Assembly (NCBI GenBank): GCA_964616495.1
Contig: CAZTRF010000004.1
Span: forward strand, 1 to 34,347
Source: DAOSVX01 sp964616495
Lineage (GTDB): Bacteria > Bacillota_I > Bacilli_A > RF39 > UBA660
DNA length: 34,347 bases
Direction of reading: 5' to 3'
The notes below the pieces were generated by a model. It was not told where the DNA came from. It saw only the letters and a list, made by a program, of their open reading frames with translations, and did not search any database. The position numbers and the translations under genes were made by a program. Shown piece after piece: positions 15,491 through 24,295 of the stretch. Every line of letters starts with the position of its first letter. The stretch's first letter is position 1.

Positions 15491-16089
15491 TTTATCCAGA
15501 ATGTTTGAATAATATAATTGATTCGTTGAAAAAACTACCTAGTGTTGGCGAAAAAAGTGCAGAAAGAATGGCTTTATCATTTATTAACTTTGATGATACT
15601 GATATTAATTTGATTTGCAATAACTTAAAAAAATTAAAAACCAAGCTTAAAACTTGTAAGGTTTGTGGTCATATAACTGATAAAGAAGTTTGTGATATTT
15701 GTAGTGATGAAAGCCGTAGTAAAAATATTATTTGTGTATTAGAAGACTATAAAAGTGTTTTTGCTTTTGAAAAAGCCGGAAACTACAAAGGAGTTTATCA
15801 TGTATTAAATGGTCTAATATCTCCTATTGATAAAATCGATCCTGACGATATTAATATAAGCTCTTTAATTAAAAGAATCGAAGATATGGAATCATGTGAG
15901 CTTATTATAGCTTTAAAATCAACGTTAGAGGGGGAAATGACCACTTTATACTTAAACAAAATACTAGAAGGAAATACAAAAGTTTCGGTTTCTAGGCTTT
16001 CTTATGGTATTCCAATGGGAGCTGAAATTGATTACTTAGATTCAATCACTTTAGATAGAGCACTAGCAGATCGAAAAAAGATTTCATAA
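15487..16089 (+). CDS. recR: Recombination protein RecR
   Basis: RecR forms a DNA clamp working with RecF and RecO in gap repair. The 200-residue protein has a helix-hairpin-helix with LPSVGEKSAERMA (17-29), a four-cysteine zinc finger (C57, C60, C69, C72), a TOPRIM domain starting with IICVLEDYKSV near 82, and a C-terminal RLSYGIPMGAEIDYLD segment. Length is standard. It overlaps ybaB by four bases. Confidence 0.97.
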   Translation: MIYPECLNNIIDSLKKLPSVGEKSAERMALSFINFDDTDINLICNNLKKLKTKLKTCKVCGHITDKEVCDICSDESRSKNIICVLEDYKSVFAFEKAGNYKGVYHVLNGLISPIDKIDPDDINISSLIKRIEDMESCELIIALKSTLEGEMTTLYLNKILEGNTKVSVSRLSYGIPMGAEIDYLDSITLDRALADRKKIS

Positions 16090-16125
16090 ATAATTATAAA
16101 TTTCATATGATTTAGTGGTGATAAT

Positions 16126-16314
16126 ATGAAAAAGAAAATATTTTTAGTAGTAAAAAGAATCTGCTTGGCATTTATGGTGTTGTATTGTTTTAACTTATTT
16201 TTAAATATAACGAATGTATTTATTCCTATAAACTTACCAACCATAGTATCAGTTAGTCTTTTAGGAATACCAGGCTTTTTATCAATTTTAGCCATGTTTT
16301 TTATAATAAGATAG
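16126..16314 (+). CDS. bofA: BofA family membrane protein
   Basis: BofA inhibits pro-sigma-K processing in the outer forespore membrane of Bacillus. This 62-residue protein is short but shares the family features: a hydrophobic first segment (about 5-27), then VFIPINLPTIVSVSLLGIPG and a second hydrophobic segment. Bacillus BofA has HVPINLVTTAISGILGIPG at the same place. In Bacillus bofA also lies just after recR, which supports the call. The GTGGTGAT ribosome site precedes the ATG. Its presence suggests a sporulation past or present, but the family also occurs in non-sporulating species. Confidence 0.8.
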   Translation: MKKKIFLVVKRICLAFMVLYCFNLFLNITNVFIPINLPTIVSVSLLGIPGFLSILAMFFIIR

Positions 16315-16322
16315 GAGGGCTT

Positions 16323-17132
16323 ATGAGTGGTAATTCATTTGATTTAATTTATGAATCTTTTAAAAAAGAAAAAAGTGGACATGCCTTTTTAATAGAAACT
16401 AACAATTCTATTCATTGCTATAAAGATGCCCTTTCTTTTGTGAAGAAAATAAATTGTCCTGCTGAATATAATGAAAACTGCAATGAATGTGATCTTTGCT
16501 TTCAAATTGATAATAATAGTATGCCTAGTGTAATAACGGTTGATTCAGAAAACTCAATTATTACTAAAGATGAGATTCTTTCATTAAAAAGAAAGTTGTC
16601 AAAAAACTCTCAATTTATAAAATATAATGTATATATTTTAAAAGACACAAACAAGCTGACCTCTATTTCAGCAAATGTATTATTAAAATTTTTAGAGGAG
16701 CCAGACAGTCAAGTAATAGCCATTTTTATTACTAATAATAGAGCAAATGTTTTACCAACAATATTAAGTAGATGTGAAATATATAAAAATTATTATGAAA
16801 ACATAATAAATTATCAAAAATATAATATATTGCCTGAAGAATATGAAGAATATGATAATTTGGCTAAAAGTTTTTTAGACAAATTAATTTCAGAGTATGA
16901 GTATTATGAATTGAAAGAAAAGTTAAAGCCATATACTCTTGAAAAAGAAAAAATAAAAACCATTTTAATGATAATATTAGAAAATTTTTGTTTAATGACT
17001 AATAAAGATAAATTATTAAAATGGAATAAATATGCTTTAATTACAAAAAAATCGATTGAAAAATTACAATATAATGTTAATATAGAATTGTTACTGGATA
17101 ACTATATAATTGAATTGGGTGATGTGAAATGA
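16323..17132 (+). CDS. holB: DNA polymerase III subunit delta-prime
   Basis: HolB is the non-ATP-binding delta-prime subunit of the clamp loader. The 269-residue protein has the N-terminal AAA+-like fold without a Walker A lysine, a cysteine cluster ENCNECDLC near residues 50-58, NVLLKFLEEPDSQVIAIF near 115 and the ILSRCEIY sensor motif near 145. It is shorter than Bacillus HolB (about 330) but keeps the core. GGAGGG precedes the ATG. It overlaps ricT by four bases (ATGA), consistent with a single operon. Confidence 0.92.
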   Translation: MSGNSFDLIYESFKKEKSGHAFLIETNNSIHCYKDALSFVKKINCPAEYNENCNECDLCFQIDNNSMPSVITVDSENSIITKDEILSLKRKLSKNSQFIKYNVYILKDTNKLTSISANVLLKFLEEPDSQVIAIFITNNRANVLPTILSRCEIYKNYYENIINYQKYNILPEEYEEYDNLAKSFLDKLISEYEYYELKEKLKPYTLEKEKIKTILMIILENFCLMTNKDKLLKWNKYALITKKSIEKLQYNVNIELLLDNYIIELGDVK

Positions 17133-17911
17133 AAATATATGGAATAGTATTTAAAGAAAATGGTAAGATTTATAATTTTAAATCTGAAGAAACTATTTAT
17201 CAAAAAAGTGAATATGTTATAGTAGAAACTGAAAAAGGTTTGCAATATGGAAAAATTGTGAGTACTGATAGTAAAAGCAAAGAAAGTATGGATTTAAGAC
17301 CAATTATTAGATTGGCCGATGAAGAAGATTCCAAAAAATATCGTAAAAACTTAGTCGATGCTGAAAAAGCCTTAGAAAAAGCAAAAGAATTTGTAGAAGA
17401 ATTAGGTTTAGAAATGAATATTTTGGATTCTAGTTATACTTTTGACAAAAAGCAATTGCTTTTTAACTTTTTGGCTGATGGAAGAATTGATTTTAGAGAG
17501 TTAGCTAAAAAATTAGCTGGTCAGTATAAAACTAGAATAGAATTGCGCCAAATCGGAGTTAGAGACAAAGCAAAAGAAATTGGAGGTCTAGGTCAATGTG
17601 GACGCCAATTATGTTGTGCATCATTTTTAAATAGAATAGATGCCGTTACCATTAATATGGCCAAAAATCAAAATATTGCTTTAAATCCAAATAAGATTAA
17701 TGGAGCCTGTGGAAGACTTCTTTGTTGTTTGGCATATGAAGATGAAAATTATACAATGTGTCAAAAGGGTTTACCGGCCATTGGAAGTACAATAAAGAGA
17801 AACGAGAGAAATGGTAAAGTAATAGATGTTAATATTTTGGAACGAAAATATATTTTAGACTATGATGGCGAAAAAGAAGAAGTATATTTAAATGAAAACT
17901 GTAATAAATGA
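17129..17911 (+). CDS. ricT: PSP1-domain protein RicT (YaaT)
   Basis: RicT is part of the RicTAF (YaaT-YlbF-YmcA) complex, which carries iron-sulfur clusters and steers RNase Y; in Bacillus it affects sporulation, competence and biofilms. The 260-residue protein contains the PSP1 core with ELRQIGVRDKAKEIGGLGQ near residue 140. Conserved cysteines follow in CGRQLCCASF and GACGRLLCCLAYE, matching the family cluster-binding residues. Position after holB matches Bacillus. yabA, normally next, is missing. Confidence 0.95.
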   Translation: MKIYGIVFKENGKIYNFKSEETIYQKSEYVIVETEKGLQYGKIVSTDSKSKESMDLRPIIRLADEEDSKKYRKNLVDAEKALEKAKEFVEELGLEMNILDSSYTFDKKQLLFNFLADGRIDFRELAKKLAGQYKTRIELRQIGVRDKAKEIGGLGQCGRQLCCASFLNRIDAVTINMAKNQNIALNPNKINGACGRLLCCLAYEDENYTMCQKGLPAIGSTIKRNERNGKVIDVNILERKYILDYDGEKEEVYLNENCNK

Positions 17912-18602
17912 TTTGTTTGATTATAAAGACTTAAAAATAGTGCAATATAAAGAAGGTTTTCGCTTTTCTTTAGATTCTATTTTATTAGCAGAATTTATTA
18001 AAATAACTCCGAGCGTTAAAAAAATAATTGATTTATGTACAGGAAATGCTCCAATCCCCTTAATCTTATCAACTAAGACTAAAGCCACAATAAAAGGGGT
18101 GGAAATTCAAGAAAAAATATATAACTGTGCGAACGAAAGTGTAAAAATTAATCATAAAGAAAGTCAAATAGAAATAATTCGTGATGATTGTAATAATTTA
18201 AAAACTTTATTTGATTCAGAGTCTTTTGATATTGTTTCGTGCAATCCGCCATACTTTAAAGTTAATGAAGGGTCATTTCTTAATGATACGGAAGAAAAAA
18301 GAATTGCTCGCCATGAAATAAAAATTGATTTAGAGAAAATTATAAAAATGGCTGAGTATTTATTGAAAAACAATGGAAAGTTTTATTTGTCACATAGGGT
18401 AGAAAGGTTTGAAGAAATATACTTAGTTCTTAAAAAATATAATTTTGTTGTAAAAAGAATTCAATATATTTATTCTAAACCAAATGATGATGCTAAATTA
18501 ATTTTAATCGAAGCTACCAAGAATGGTAAACAAGGAATGGTTGTTAACAAACCAGTGCTTATAAGTGAAGTTAAAACTTATCAAAATTTGTTTGAGGAGT
18601 GA
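17892..18602 (+). CDS. yabB: tRNA1(Val) adenine-N6 methyltransferase-like protein (YabB/TrmN6)
   Basis: This SAM-dependent methyltransferase family modifies adenine 37 of tRNA-Val in E. coli. The 236-residue protein has the SAM-binding motif IIDLCTGNAPIPLIL (45-59), an acidic residue after GVEIQ, and the catalytic NPPY tetrad (118-121) followed by FKVNEG. It overlaps the ricT end by 20 bases. Gene order agrees with Bacillus yabB. The GIY-YIG (yazA) and rsmI genes that usually follow are absent. Confidence 0.9.
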   Translation: MKTVINDLFDYKDLKIVQYKEGFRFSLDSILLAEFIKITPSVKKIIDLCTGNAPIPLILSTKTKATIKGVEIQEKIYNCANESVKINHKESQIEIIRDDCNNLKTLFDSESFDIVSCNPPYFKVNEGSFLNDTEEKRIARHEIKIDLEKIIKMAEYLLKNNGKFYLSHRVERFEEIYLVLKKYNFVVKRIQYIYSKPNDDAKLILIEATKNGKQGMVVNKPVLISEVKTYQNLFEE

Positions 18603-18605
18603 AAT

Positions 18606-19139
18606 ATGAAATTAATAGTTGGATTAGGTAATCCCGGAAATGAATATGAAAAAACTCGTCATAATATTGGTTTTAAAATATTAGATGGATTTTTAGAAAA
18701 TGTTAATTGGAAAGAAAAGTTTCAAGGTTTATACTATGAAAAAGACAAAGTAATTTACTTGAAGCCACAAACCTATATGAATCTTTCTGGAGACTCTGTG
18801 ATAAAGTTTAAAAACTATTATGATATTTCCAATGAACAGGTTTTAATAATTCATGATGATTTAGACATGGAATTTGGTAAATTAAAAATAAAAACCAATA
18901 CTAGTGATGGAGGACATAACGGTATAAAGTCTATAATTAACGTGTTAAAGGGTGATAATTTTTATCATTTGAAGTTTGGTATTAAAAATGAAATTGAAAA
19001 AGATGCAAAAGATTTTGTTCTTGAAAAGTTTTCTAAATCTGAACAAAAATTTATTGAATCTAACCAAGCACAATATAATGAAATAATAAAATTATTTATA
19101 GAAGATAAAATAAAAGAGGCAATGAATAAATATAATTGA
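18606..19139 (+). CDS. pth: Peptidyl-tRNA hydrolase
   Basis: Pth releases tRNA from stalled peptidyl-tRNA. The 177-residue protein begins with the signature LIVGLGNPGNEYEKTRHNIGF, with catalytic His19 and Asn9, and has IIHDDLDMEFGK and the GGHNGIKSI motif downstream. Length is slightly short of the usual 185-195. GAGGAG lies just before the ATG, and the gene is three bases after yabB. In Bacillus pth precedes mfd with fin between; fin is missing here. Confidence 0.97.
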   Translation: MKLIVGLGNPGNEYEKTRHNIGFKILDGFLENVNWKEKFQGLYYEKDKVIYLKPQTYMNLSGDSVIKFKNYYDISNEQVLIIHDDLDMEFGKLKIKTNTSDGGHNGIKSIINVLKGDNFYHLKFGIKNEIEKDAKDFVLEKFSKSEQKFIESNQAQYNEIIKLFIEDKIKEAMNKYN

Positions 19140-19145
19140 GGAAAC

Positions 19146-22100
19146 ATGGATGAAATACTAAGAAAGTTTAATTTTGACAATAATATTGCAATAAATGGGC
19201 TGAATTCGGAACTAAGCTTTTTTTATATTGCCAGTAAATTTAAAAAAGAGTCAAAAAGCCTTATTGTGTTGACTTCTACTTTATATGAAGCTAATAAAAT
19301 TTATCAGTGTTTATCTGTATATACTGATAAAGTATTATTATTTCCTATGGATGACTTTTTTATGTCTGTTGCGGTAGCGGTGTCTCCTGATTTAAAAAAT
19401 AAACGATTGGAAACTTTAAGAAGTTTAAAAGAAGGTAATTGGATAATTATTACTAACTTAACTGGATATTTAAGATATCTTCCAGCTAAGGAAGAATTTA
19501 ACAATAAGTTAATTTTTAAAAATGGCCAAAACTTTTCCAAAAAAGATATATTAAATGTTTTGGAAAAATATGGATACCAAAGAGAATCATTAGTTACTAA
19601 AACCGGGGAATATGCTGAAAGAGGTTTTATTATTGATGTTTTTCTTCTTCATGAAGATCATCCTTGTCGTCTAGAACTTTATGGAAATACGATAGAGTCA
19701 ATAAGATATTTTGATGAAAATACTCAAAAGTCCCTAAAAACAATTTCAGAAATAGAGCTAATTCCATATGTTGAGTTGGAAACAGAAAGTCATAGTAGTT
19801 TGTTGAACTATGTTTTAGATGCTACTGTTATATATTACAATTATAATCAAGTAATGGCTTCTTATCAAAAGTTAGCTGAAGAGATAGTGGAATATTCTAA
19901 AGAAAAGAATGTAACTACTTCTTTGATGTTTGAATTTGAAGAAGTTAAGCCATTAAATTATATATATTTGAATTCTTTTAACGATAAAGTTGAGGGAATA
20001 AAAAATGTTAGCTACGAGTCTAAAGAAACTCCCAATTTTAATTTAAATTTTGAAACTTTAAAAAATTATGTGTATAAAATGCGTCGAGATAAATATCAAG
20101 TTTACTTCTTTTTATCTACTGATTCAGAAGTTAAAAAAATAAAAGATTTATTAGATGTTGATGTCAATTATATTAATAAAAAAATTAATAAAGGTTTTAT
20201 TATTGATAATCTTGTCGTTATATCGGAATATGATATTGATAAAAAAATTGAAAATAAGATTGTTTATAATAACACTTATCGTATGGGTAAAAAATTAAAG
20301 ACTTTTGATGACATTAAAAAGGGTGATTATGTAGTTCATACAGTTCATGGAATTGGTATTTATATGGGAGTAATTTCTTTAAGAAAGAACAATATGATTA
20401 AGGATTATATTGAGATAGACTATAAAGATAATGATAAGGTTTATATACCAGTCGAAAAAATTGAAACAATTTATAAATATTCCTCAAAAGAAGGAGATCA
20501 TCCAAAAGTAAATAAATTAGGAACCACCGCTTGGCAAAAAACCAAGGCTTTTGTAAGAAAAAAAATAAGTGATATAACGGAAGAATTAATAAAATTATAT
20601 AGTGAAAGAGCAAAAACAACGGGTCCTACTTTTAAATCTTATCCTGAAGAGGCCATTTTCTCATCTAAATTTCAATATGAGGAAACGCCTGATCAAATGA
20701 AGGCAATTGCTGATGTATTAGAAGATTTAAAAATCGATAAGCCAATGGATCGTCTTCTTTGCGGAGATGTGGGTTTTGGTAAAACTGAAGTGGCTTTTAG
20801 AGCAGCTTTTAATACCATAATTAATGGATATCAGGTAGCCTATTTATGTCCAACCACTATTTTATCTAAACAACATTATGAAACAGCAAGTAAAAGGTTT
20901 GATTCATTAGCAATAAATATAAAATTAATTAATAGATTTACTAGTTCTTTAGAAGCCAAACAAATATTATTAGACTTAAAAGATGGTAAGATAGACATGT
21001 TAATTGGTACTCATCGCTTATTAAGTAAAGATATTGAATTTAAAAATTTGGGGTTATTAATTGTTGACGAAGAACAACGCTTTGGGGTAACTCATAAAGA
21101 GAAAATTAAAGAAATGAAACAAAATGTTAATGTTTTAACTCTTTCAGCTACTCCAATTCCTAGAACTTTAAAATTTGCTTTAAGTGGTTTGCGTGATTTG
21201 AGTATTATTGATACTCCACCAGTCAACCGTTATCCCATTCAAACATACGTTATAGCTGAAAGCGATTATATTGTGAGAGAAGCCATTTATAAAGAATTAT
21301 CTCGAGAGGGGCAAATATATATTGTTTATAATAATATTGCCCATTTAGAAGAAAAACTAAACTTCTTAAAAACATTGGTTCCTGAAGCAAATATTAAGTT
21401 TGCTCATGGTCAAATGTCCAAAACAGAATTAGAAAATATTATGGAAGACTTTGTTAATAATCGATTTGATGTATTATTATGTACAACCATTATTGAAACT
21501 GGAATAGATATTCCGAATGTTAATACCCTAATAATTTATAATGCGGATTTATTTGGGCTTTCTCAACTTTATCAGATAAGGGGAAGAGTTGGGAGGAGTG
21601 ATAAAATCGCCTTTGCCTATTTAATGTATAATAAGACAAAAGTATTAAATGATATAGCAGTAAAGCGTCTTCAATCTATCAAAGAATTTACTGAATTAGG
21701 AAGTGGTTATAAAATTGCAATGAGAGACTTAGCGATTCGAGGAGCTGGGGATTTATTAGGAAGTGAGCAAGCCGGATATTTAGATGCTGTAGGAATAGAT
21801 TTATACATGAAAATGGTAGAAGATGCTGTTTCTGGAAAAGAAGAAGAAGTTGATAATGAATCAAGTCTTTTAAATGTAGAAACTCATATTGATAATGAAT
21901 ATGTTTCGGATGAAAATGTGAAAATAGAAATCCACAAAATGATTAATGAAATAAATTCATATAAGGACTTAATAAAGGTTAAAAGAGAATTAGAAGACCG
22001 TTTTGGTAAAGTAAATGAAAGTATTGAAATATATATGCAAGAAGAATTATTTGAAAGCATGGCAGAGAAACTTCATATCCAAAAAGTAGAACAAAATGAT

Positions 22101-22304
22101 CGATATATTTTAATAGAATTTAGTGAAAAACTAAGTAATAAATTGCCAGGAGATAAATTATTTTTAACTGCTAACAATATTTCAAATAATTTCAAGCTTC
22201 AATATCGTAATAAACGGATTCAAGTATTATTATTTTTAAATGATTTAAATAAACACTATATTTATTATTTAAATAAACTATTAGAGGCTATTATTTCTTT
22301 CTAA
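19146..22304 (+). CDS. mfd: Transcription-repair coupling factor Mfd
   Basis: Mfd pushes stalled RNA polymerase off DNA and recruits UvrA. The 1052-residue protein has the UvrB-like N-terminal module, the RNA polymerase interaction domain (GDYVVHTVHGIGIY near residue 395), a superfamily 2 translocase with Walker A GDVGFGKT at 540-547, DEEQ at 641-644, and the TRG/relay helices with QLYQIRGRVGRS near residue 807. It is about 100 residues shorter than Bacillus Mfd (about 1177), mostly in the N-terminal part. Its start is six bases past pth with GAGG upstream. Confidence 0.97.
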   Translation: MDEILRKFNFDNNIAINGLNSELSFFYIASKFKKESKSLIVLTSTLYEANKIYQCLSVYTDKVLLFPMDDFFMSVAVAVSPDLKNKRLETLRSLKEGNWIIITNLTGYLRYLPAKEEFNNKLIFKNGQNFSKKDILNVLEKYGYQRESLVTKTGEYAERGFIIDVFLLHEDHPCRLELYGNTIESIRYFDENTQKSLKTISEIELIPYVELETESHSSLLNYVLDATVIYYNYNQVMASYQKLAEEIVEYSKEKNVTTSLMFEFEEVKPLNYIYLNSFNDKVEGIKNVSYESKETPNFNLNFETLKNYVYKMRRDKYQVYFFLSTDSEVKKIKDLLDVDVNYINKKINKGFIIDNLVVISEYDIDKKIENKIVYNNTYRMGKKLKTFDDIKKGDYVVHTVHGIGIYMGVISLRKNNMIKDYIEIDYKDNDKVYIPVEKIETIYKYSSKEGDHPKVNKLGTTAWQKTKAFVRKKISDITEELIKLYSERAKTTGPTFKSYPEEAIFSSKFQYEETPDQMKAIADVLEDLKIDKPMDRLLCGDVGFGKTEVAFRAAFNTIINGYQVAYLCPTTILSKQHYETASKRFDSLAINIKLINRFTSSLEAKQILLDLKDGKIDMLIGTHRLLSKDIEFKNLGLLIVDEEQRFGVTHKEKIKEMKQNVNVLTLSATPIPRTLKFALSGLRDLSIIDTPPVNRYPIQTYVIAESDYIVREAIYKELSREGQIYIVYNNIAHLEEKLNFLKTLVPEANIKFAHGQMSKTELENIMEDFVNNRFDVLLCTTIIETGIDIPNVNTLIIYNADLFGLSQLYQIRGRVGRSDKIAFAYLMYNKTKVLNDIAVKRLQSIKEFTELGSGYKIAMRDLAIRGAGDLLGSEQAGYLDAVGIDLYMKMVEDAVSGKEEEVDNESSLLNVETHIDNEYVSDENVKIEIHKMINEINSYKDLIKVKRELEDRFGKVNESIEIYMQEELFESMAEKLHIQKVEQNDRYILIEFSEKLSNKLPGDKLFLTANNISNNFKLQYRNKRIQVLLFLNDLNKHYIYYLNKLLEAIISF

Positions 22305-22323
22305 TTGTATAATATTTTGAAAT

Positions 22324-22357
22324 AAGGCAACACTATTATTAAAGGATGTGTTGCTTT
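22324..22357 (+). promoter_or_regulatory. 5' hairpin holding the spoVT ribosome site
   Basis: AAGGCAACAC (22324-22333) pairs with GTGTTGCTTT (22348-22357), ten pairs with one G-U. The loop contains AAAGGAT, the Shine-Dalgarno sequence, and the right arm runs into the TTG start codon at 22356. It could control translation, or at the DNA level act as an operator for the encoded AbrB-type protein. Confidence 0.5.
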
Positions 22358-22883
22358 GAAAACCACAGGAATGGTAAGAAGAATAGACGAACTAGGAAGA
22401 ATCGTTATTCCCAAAGAAATAAGAAAAAACCTAAAAATCAAAGACGGAGAAAATCTCGAAATATTTATCGAAGAAGAAGCCATTATTTTTAAAAAGTTTT
22501 CAAAATTAGAAGATAGTATTAAATACATTTCTGAGTTATCAACCTTAGTTAATAAAATAACTGGGTTTGATATTTTAATAAGTGACAACTGGAATGTTAT
22601 TGTTGGTCAAGGATTATTTTTAAAATATCAAAACCAAGAACTATCTTCAGAATTGCTTTCTGTTATGGAGAAAAGAGAGAATATTTTTAGCAAAGATCAG
22701 ACAGAAATAAATATAACTAATAAAAATAAAGAAAAAGGATGTTTTACCATTGCTACGATGATTGTAGACAGCGATATTATTGGTTTATTAATTTTAAGAG
22801 ACAACTATTATAATCCTAGTCAATTAATAATATCTAATATTATGAAAGAATTAATTATTGGTCAATTTAAAATGGGAAATTAG
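22356..22883 (+). CDS. spoVT: Stage V sporulation protein T (AbrB-type regulator)
   Basis: SpoVT is an AbrB-type transition regulator acting in the forespore. The 175-residue protein has an N-terminal SpoVT/AbrB swapped-hairpin domain (TGMVRRIDELGRIVIPKEIRK, residues 4-23 and onward to about 50) and a C-terminal GAF-like domain (about 56-175); Bacillus SpoVT is 178 residues with the same layout. The start is a TTG at 22356, with AAAGGATG seven to fifteen bases upstream. It lies after mfd, as in Bacillus. A strong terminator follows, so it is the end of the mfd unit or a single-gene unit. Confidence 0.93.
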   Translation: MKTTGMVRRIDELGRIVIPKEIRKNLKIKDGENLEIFIEEEAIIFKKFSKLEDSIKYISELSTLVNKITGFDILISDNWNVIVGQGLFLKYQNQELSSELLSVMEKRENIFSKDQTEINITNKNKEKGCFTIATMIVDSDIIGLLILRDNYYNPSQLIISNIMKELIIGQFKMGN

Positions 22884-22903
22884 CTTTAGTAATAAAGCTT
22901 TTT
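22882..22903 (+). terminator. Terminator after spoVT
   Basis: AGCTTTA (22882-22888) and TAAAGCT (22893-22899) pair across a four-base loop, overlapping the stop codon, and are followed by TTTTATTT. Confidence 0.75.
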
Positions 22904-22906
22904 ATT

Positions 22907-22915
22907 TGTTATAAT
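22907..22915 (+). promoter_or_regulatory. Extended -10 promoter for tatD
   Basis: TGTTATAAT lies immediately after the spoVT terminator and 21 bases before the tatD ATG at 22937. No clear -35. Confidence 0.6.
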
Positions 22916-22936
22916 TATTAAAAAGGAATGATAACT

Positions 22937-23689
22937 ATGTTAATTGATACACATTGTCATGTATCATCTACCGATTATGATGATATTAAAGAATTAGTAG
23001 AAAGAGCTAAAAAAAATCAAGTTTTATATATGATTACAAGTGGCTGTGATTTAGAAGCCAATAAAGAAGCTTTCTTATTAAGTCAAAAATATTCAGAAAT
23101 ATATTCAATGCTAGGAGCCCATCCCACAATAATTGAAGATGATGAAAAAAACCTTTCTTATATAAAATCAAGCTTTAATAATCCTAAAGTTTTAGGAATA
23201 GGTGAAATAGGATTAGATTATCACTTTCTGAACTTTAATAAACAAGTGCAAATTAAGAAGTTTAAAAAATACTTGGATTTAGCCCAAAAGTATAACAAAA
23301 AAGTAATAATCCATTCTAGAGATACCAATGAAGAAACATACAATATTTTAAAAGAATATTCCCTAACAGGAGTAATTCATTCTTTTCAAGGAAGTTATGA
23401 ATTAGCAATGAAATACATAGAATTAGGATACTATATTGGTATTAATGGAACTATAACCTTTAAAAACAATTTCTTTATAGAAACAGTAAGAAACCTACCA
23501 ATAAATAAGTTGATTTTAGAAACTGACTGCCCATATTTATGTCCAGAACCATTAAGAGGACATAAAAACGAACCAGCCAATATACTATATATATTTAATT
23601 TTTTAAGCGAAAAGTTAAATATTGATCCCCAAAAATTGGAAAGTATTTTGAGGGCTAATGTGGCTACCATTTTTGACATGAATGTGTAA
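22937..23689 (+). CDS. tatD: TatD family metal-dependent hydrolase
   Basis: TatD proteins are metal-dependent 3'-5' DNases or related hydrolases on a TIM-barrel fold. The 250-residue protein has the metal ligands H6 and H8 (DTHCHVSS), E90 in GEIGLDYHF, HSRDTNEE near 125, and ETDCPYL followed by an RGHKNEPAN segment near 200-220. The ATG at 22937 is preferred over 22928, because AAAAGGA (22921-22927) is then at correct distance. Bacillus has yabD here, in the same metS-ksgA neighbourhood. Confidence 0.93.
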   Translation: MLIDTHCHVSSTDYDDIKELVERAKKNQVLYMITSGCDLEANKEAFLLSQKYSEIYSMLGAHPTIIEDDEKNLSYIKSSFNNPKVLGIGEIGLDYHFLNFNKQVQIKKFKKYLDLAQKYNKKVIIHSRDTNEETYNILKEYSLTGVIHSFQGSYELAMKYIELGYYIGINGTITFKNNFFIETVRNLPINKLILETDCPYLCPEPLRGHKNEPANILYIFNFLSEKLNIDPQKLESILRANVATIFDMNV

Positions 23690-23701
23690 ATATGGTATTA
23701 T
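23673..23701 (+). promoter_or_regulatory. Consensus promoter for the 3D-domain gene
   Basis: TTGACA (23673-23678), 17 bases, then TATTAT (23696-23701) with an upstream TG extension. It lies inside the end of tatD and is one of the strongest sigma-A type promoters in the window. Confidence 0.8.
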
Positions 23702-23727
23702 GTTTATGCGAACGAGGTGAATAGAAC

Positions 23728-24276
23728 ATGAAATATTACAAGAGTAATATTGTCGCAAACATTGTTAAATTAATAGTAATTATTATTGCTATTATTGGTG
23801 TTGAATATAGTTCTTCCAAAGAAGAAGTTAAATCAGAGAATCTTAATTTAAATAAAACTTTAGACTTAGCAGCAATGACTGAAACTATAGCTGCTTTAGA
23901 AATAACCGATATTTATGATGTTAAGTCAACATTAGAAGGAAGTTTAACTGGATATGCTGCTGATTGCCCAAAGTGTAATGGAAGATTAGGCTGTTCTCCA
24001 TATTTAGATGTTTCTGATGGGACATTATTTTATGAGGATGAAACGTTTGGAAAAGTTAGGATTGTAGCTGCATCTAAAAGCTTACCATGTGGGTCAGTTA
24101 TAACTTTTAAATCAACAAGAGTTCCTAATGGCGAAATAGTGGCCATTGTGCTTGACCGAGGAGTAAGAGGTACAAGTATAGACCTTCTAACCGAATCTGA
24201 AGAATATGCTTCTAAAAACATAGGACGTAGCACAATTACTTATGATATTCTTAGAAATGGATGGGAAAGCGAGTAA
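23728..24276 (+). CDS. Membrane-anchored 3D-domain cell-wall protein
   Basis: 3D domains (three conserved aspartates) occur in lytic transglycosylase-like enzymes such as Bacillus YabE and YocH. The 182-residue protein has one N-terminal membrane segment (about 9-24), a short linker, and the 3D domain from about residue 73: TGYAADCPKCNGRLGC, VRIVAASKSLPCGSVI, then IVAIVLDRGVRGTSIDLLTES containing conserved aspartates. Four cysteines may form disulfides outside the cell. Bacillus yabE occupies the same position before rnmV-ksgA, but here the G5 and DUF348 domains are absent. GAGGTGAA precedes the ATG. A terminator hairpin overlaps the stop. Confidence 0.85.
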   Translation: MKYYKSNIVANIVKLIVIIIAIIGVEYSSSKEEVKSENLNLNKTLDLAAMTETIAALEITDIYDVKSTLEGSLTGYAADCPKCNGRLGCSPYLDVSDGTLFYEDETFGKVRIVAASKSLPCGSVITFKSTRVPNGEIVAIVLDRGVRGTSIDLLTESEEYASKNIGRSTITYDILRNGWESE

Positions 24277-24288
24277 TACTCGCTTTTA
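24268..24288 (+). terminator. Hairpin terminator overlapping the 3D-gene stop codon
   Basis: AGCGAGT (24268-24274) and ACTCGCT (24278-24284) form a perfect stem with a three-base loop, then TTTTAT. rsmA begins only about ten bases later, so some read-through or an unseen promoter is needed to express rsmA. Confidence 0.75.
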
Positions 24289-24295
24289 TAATATT

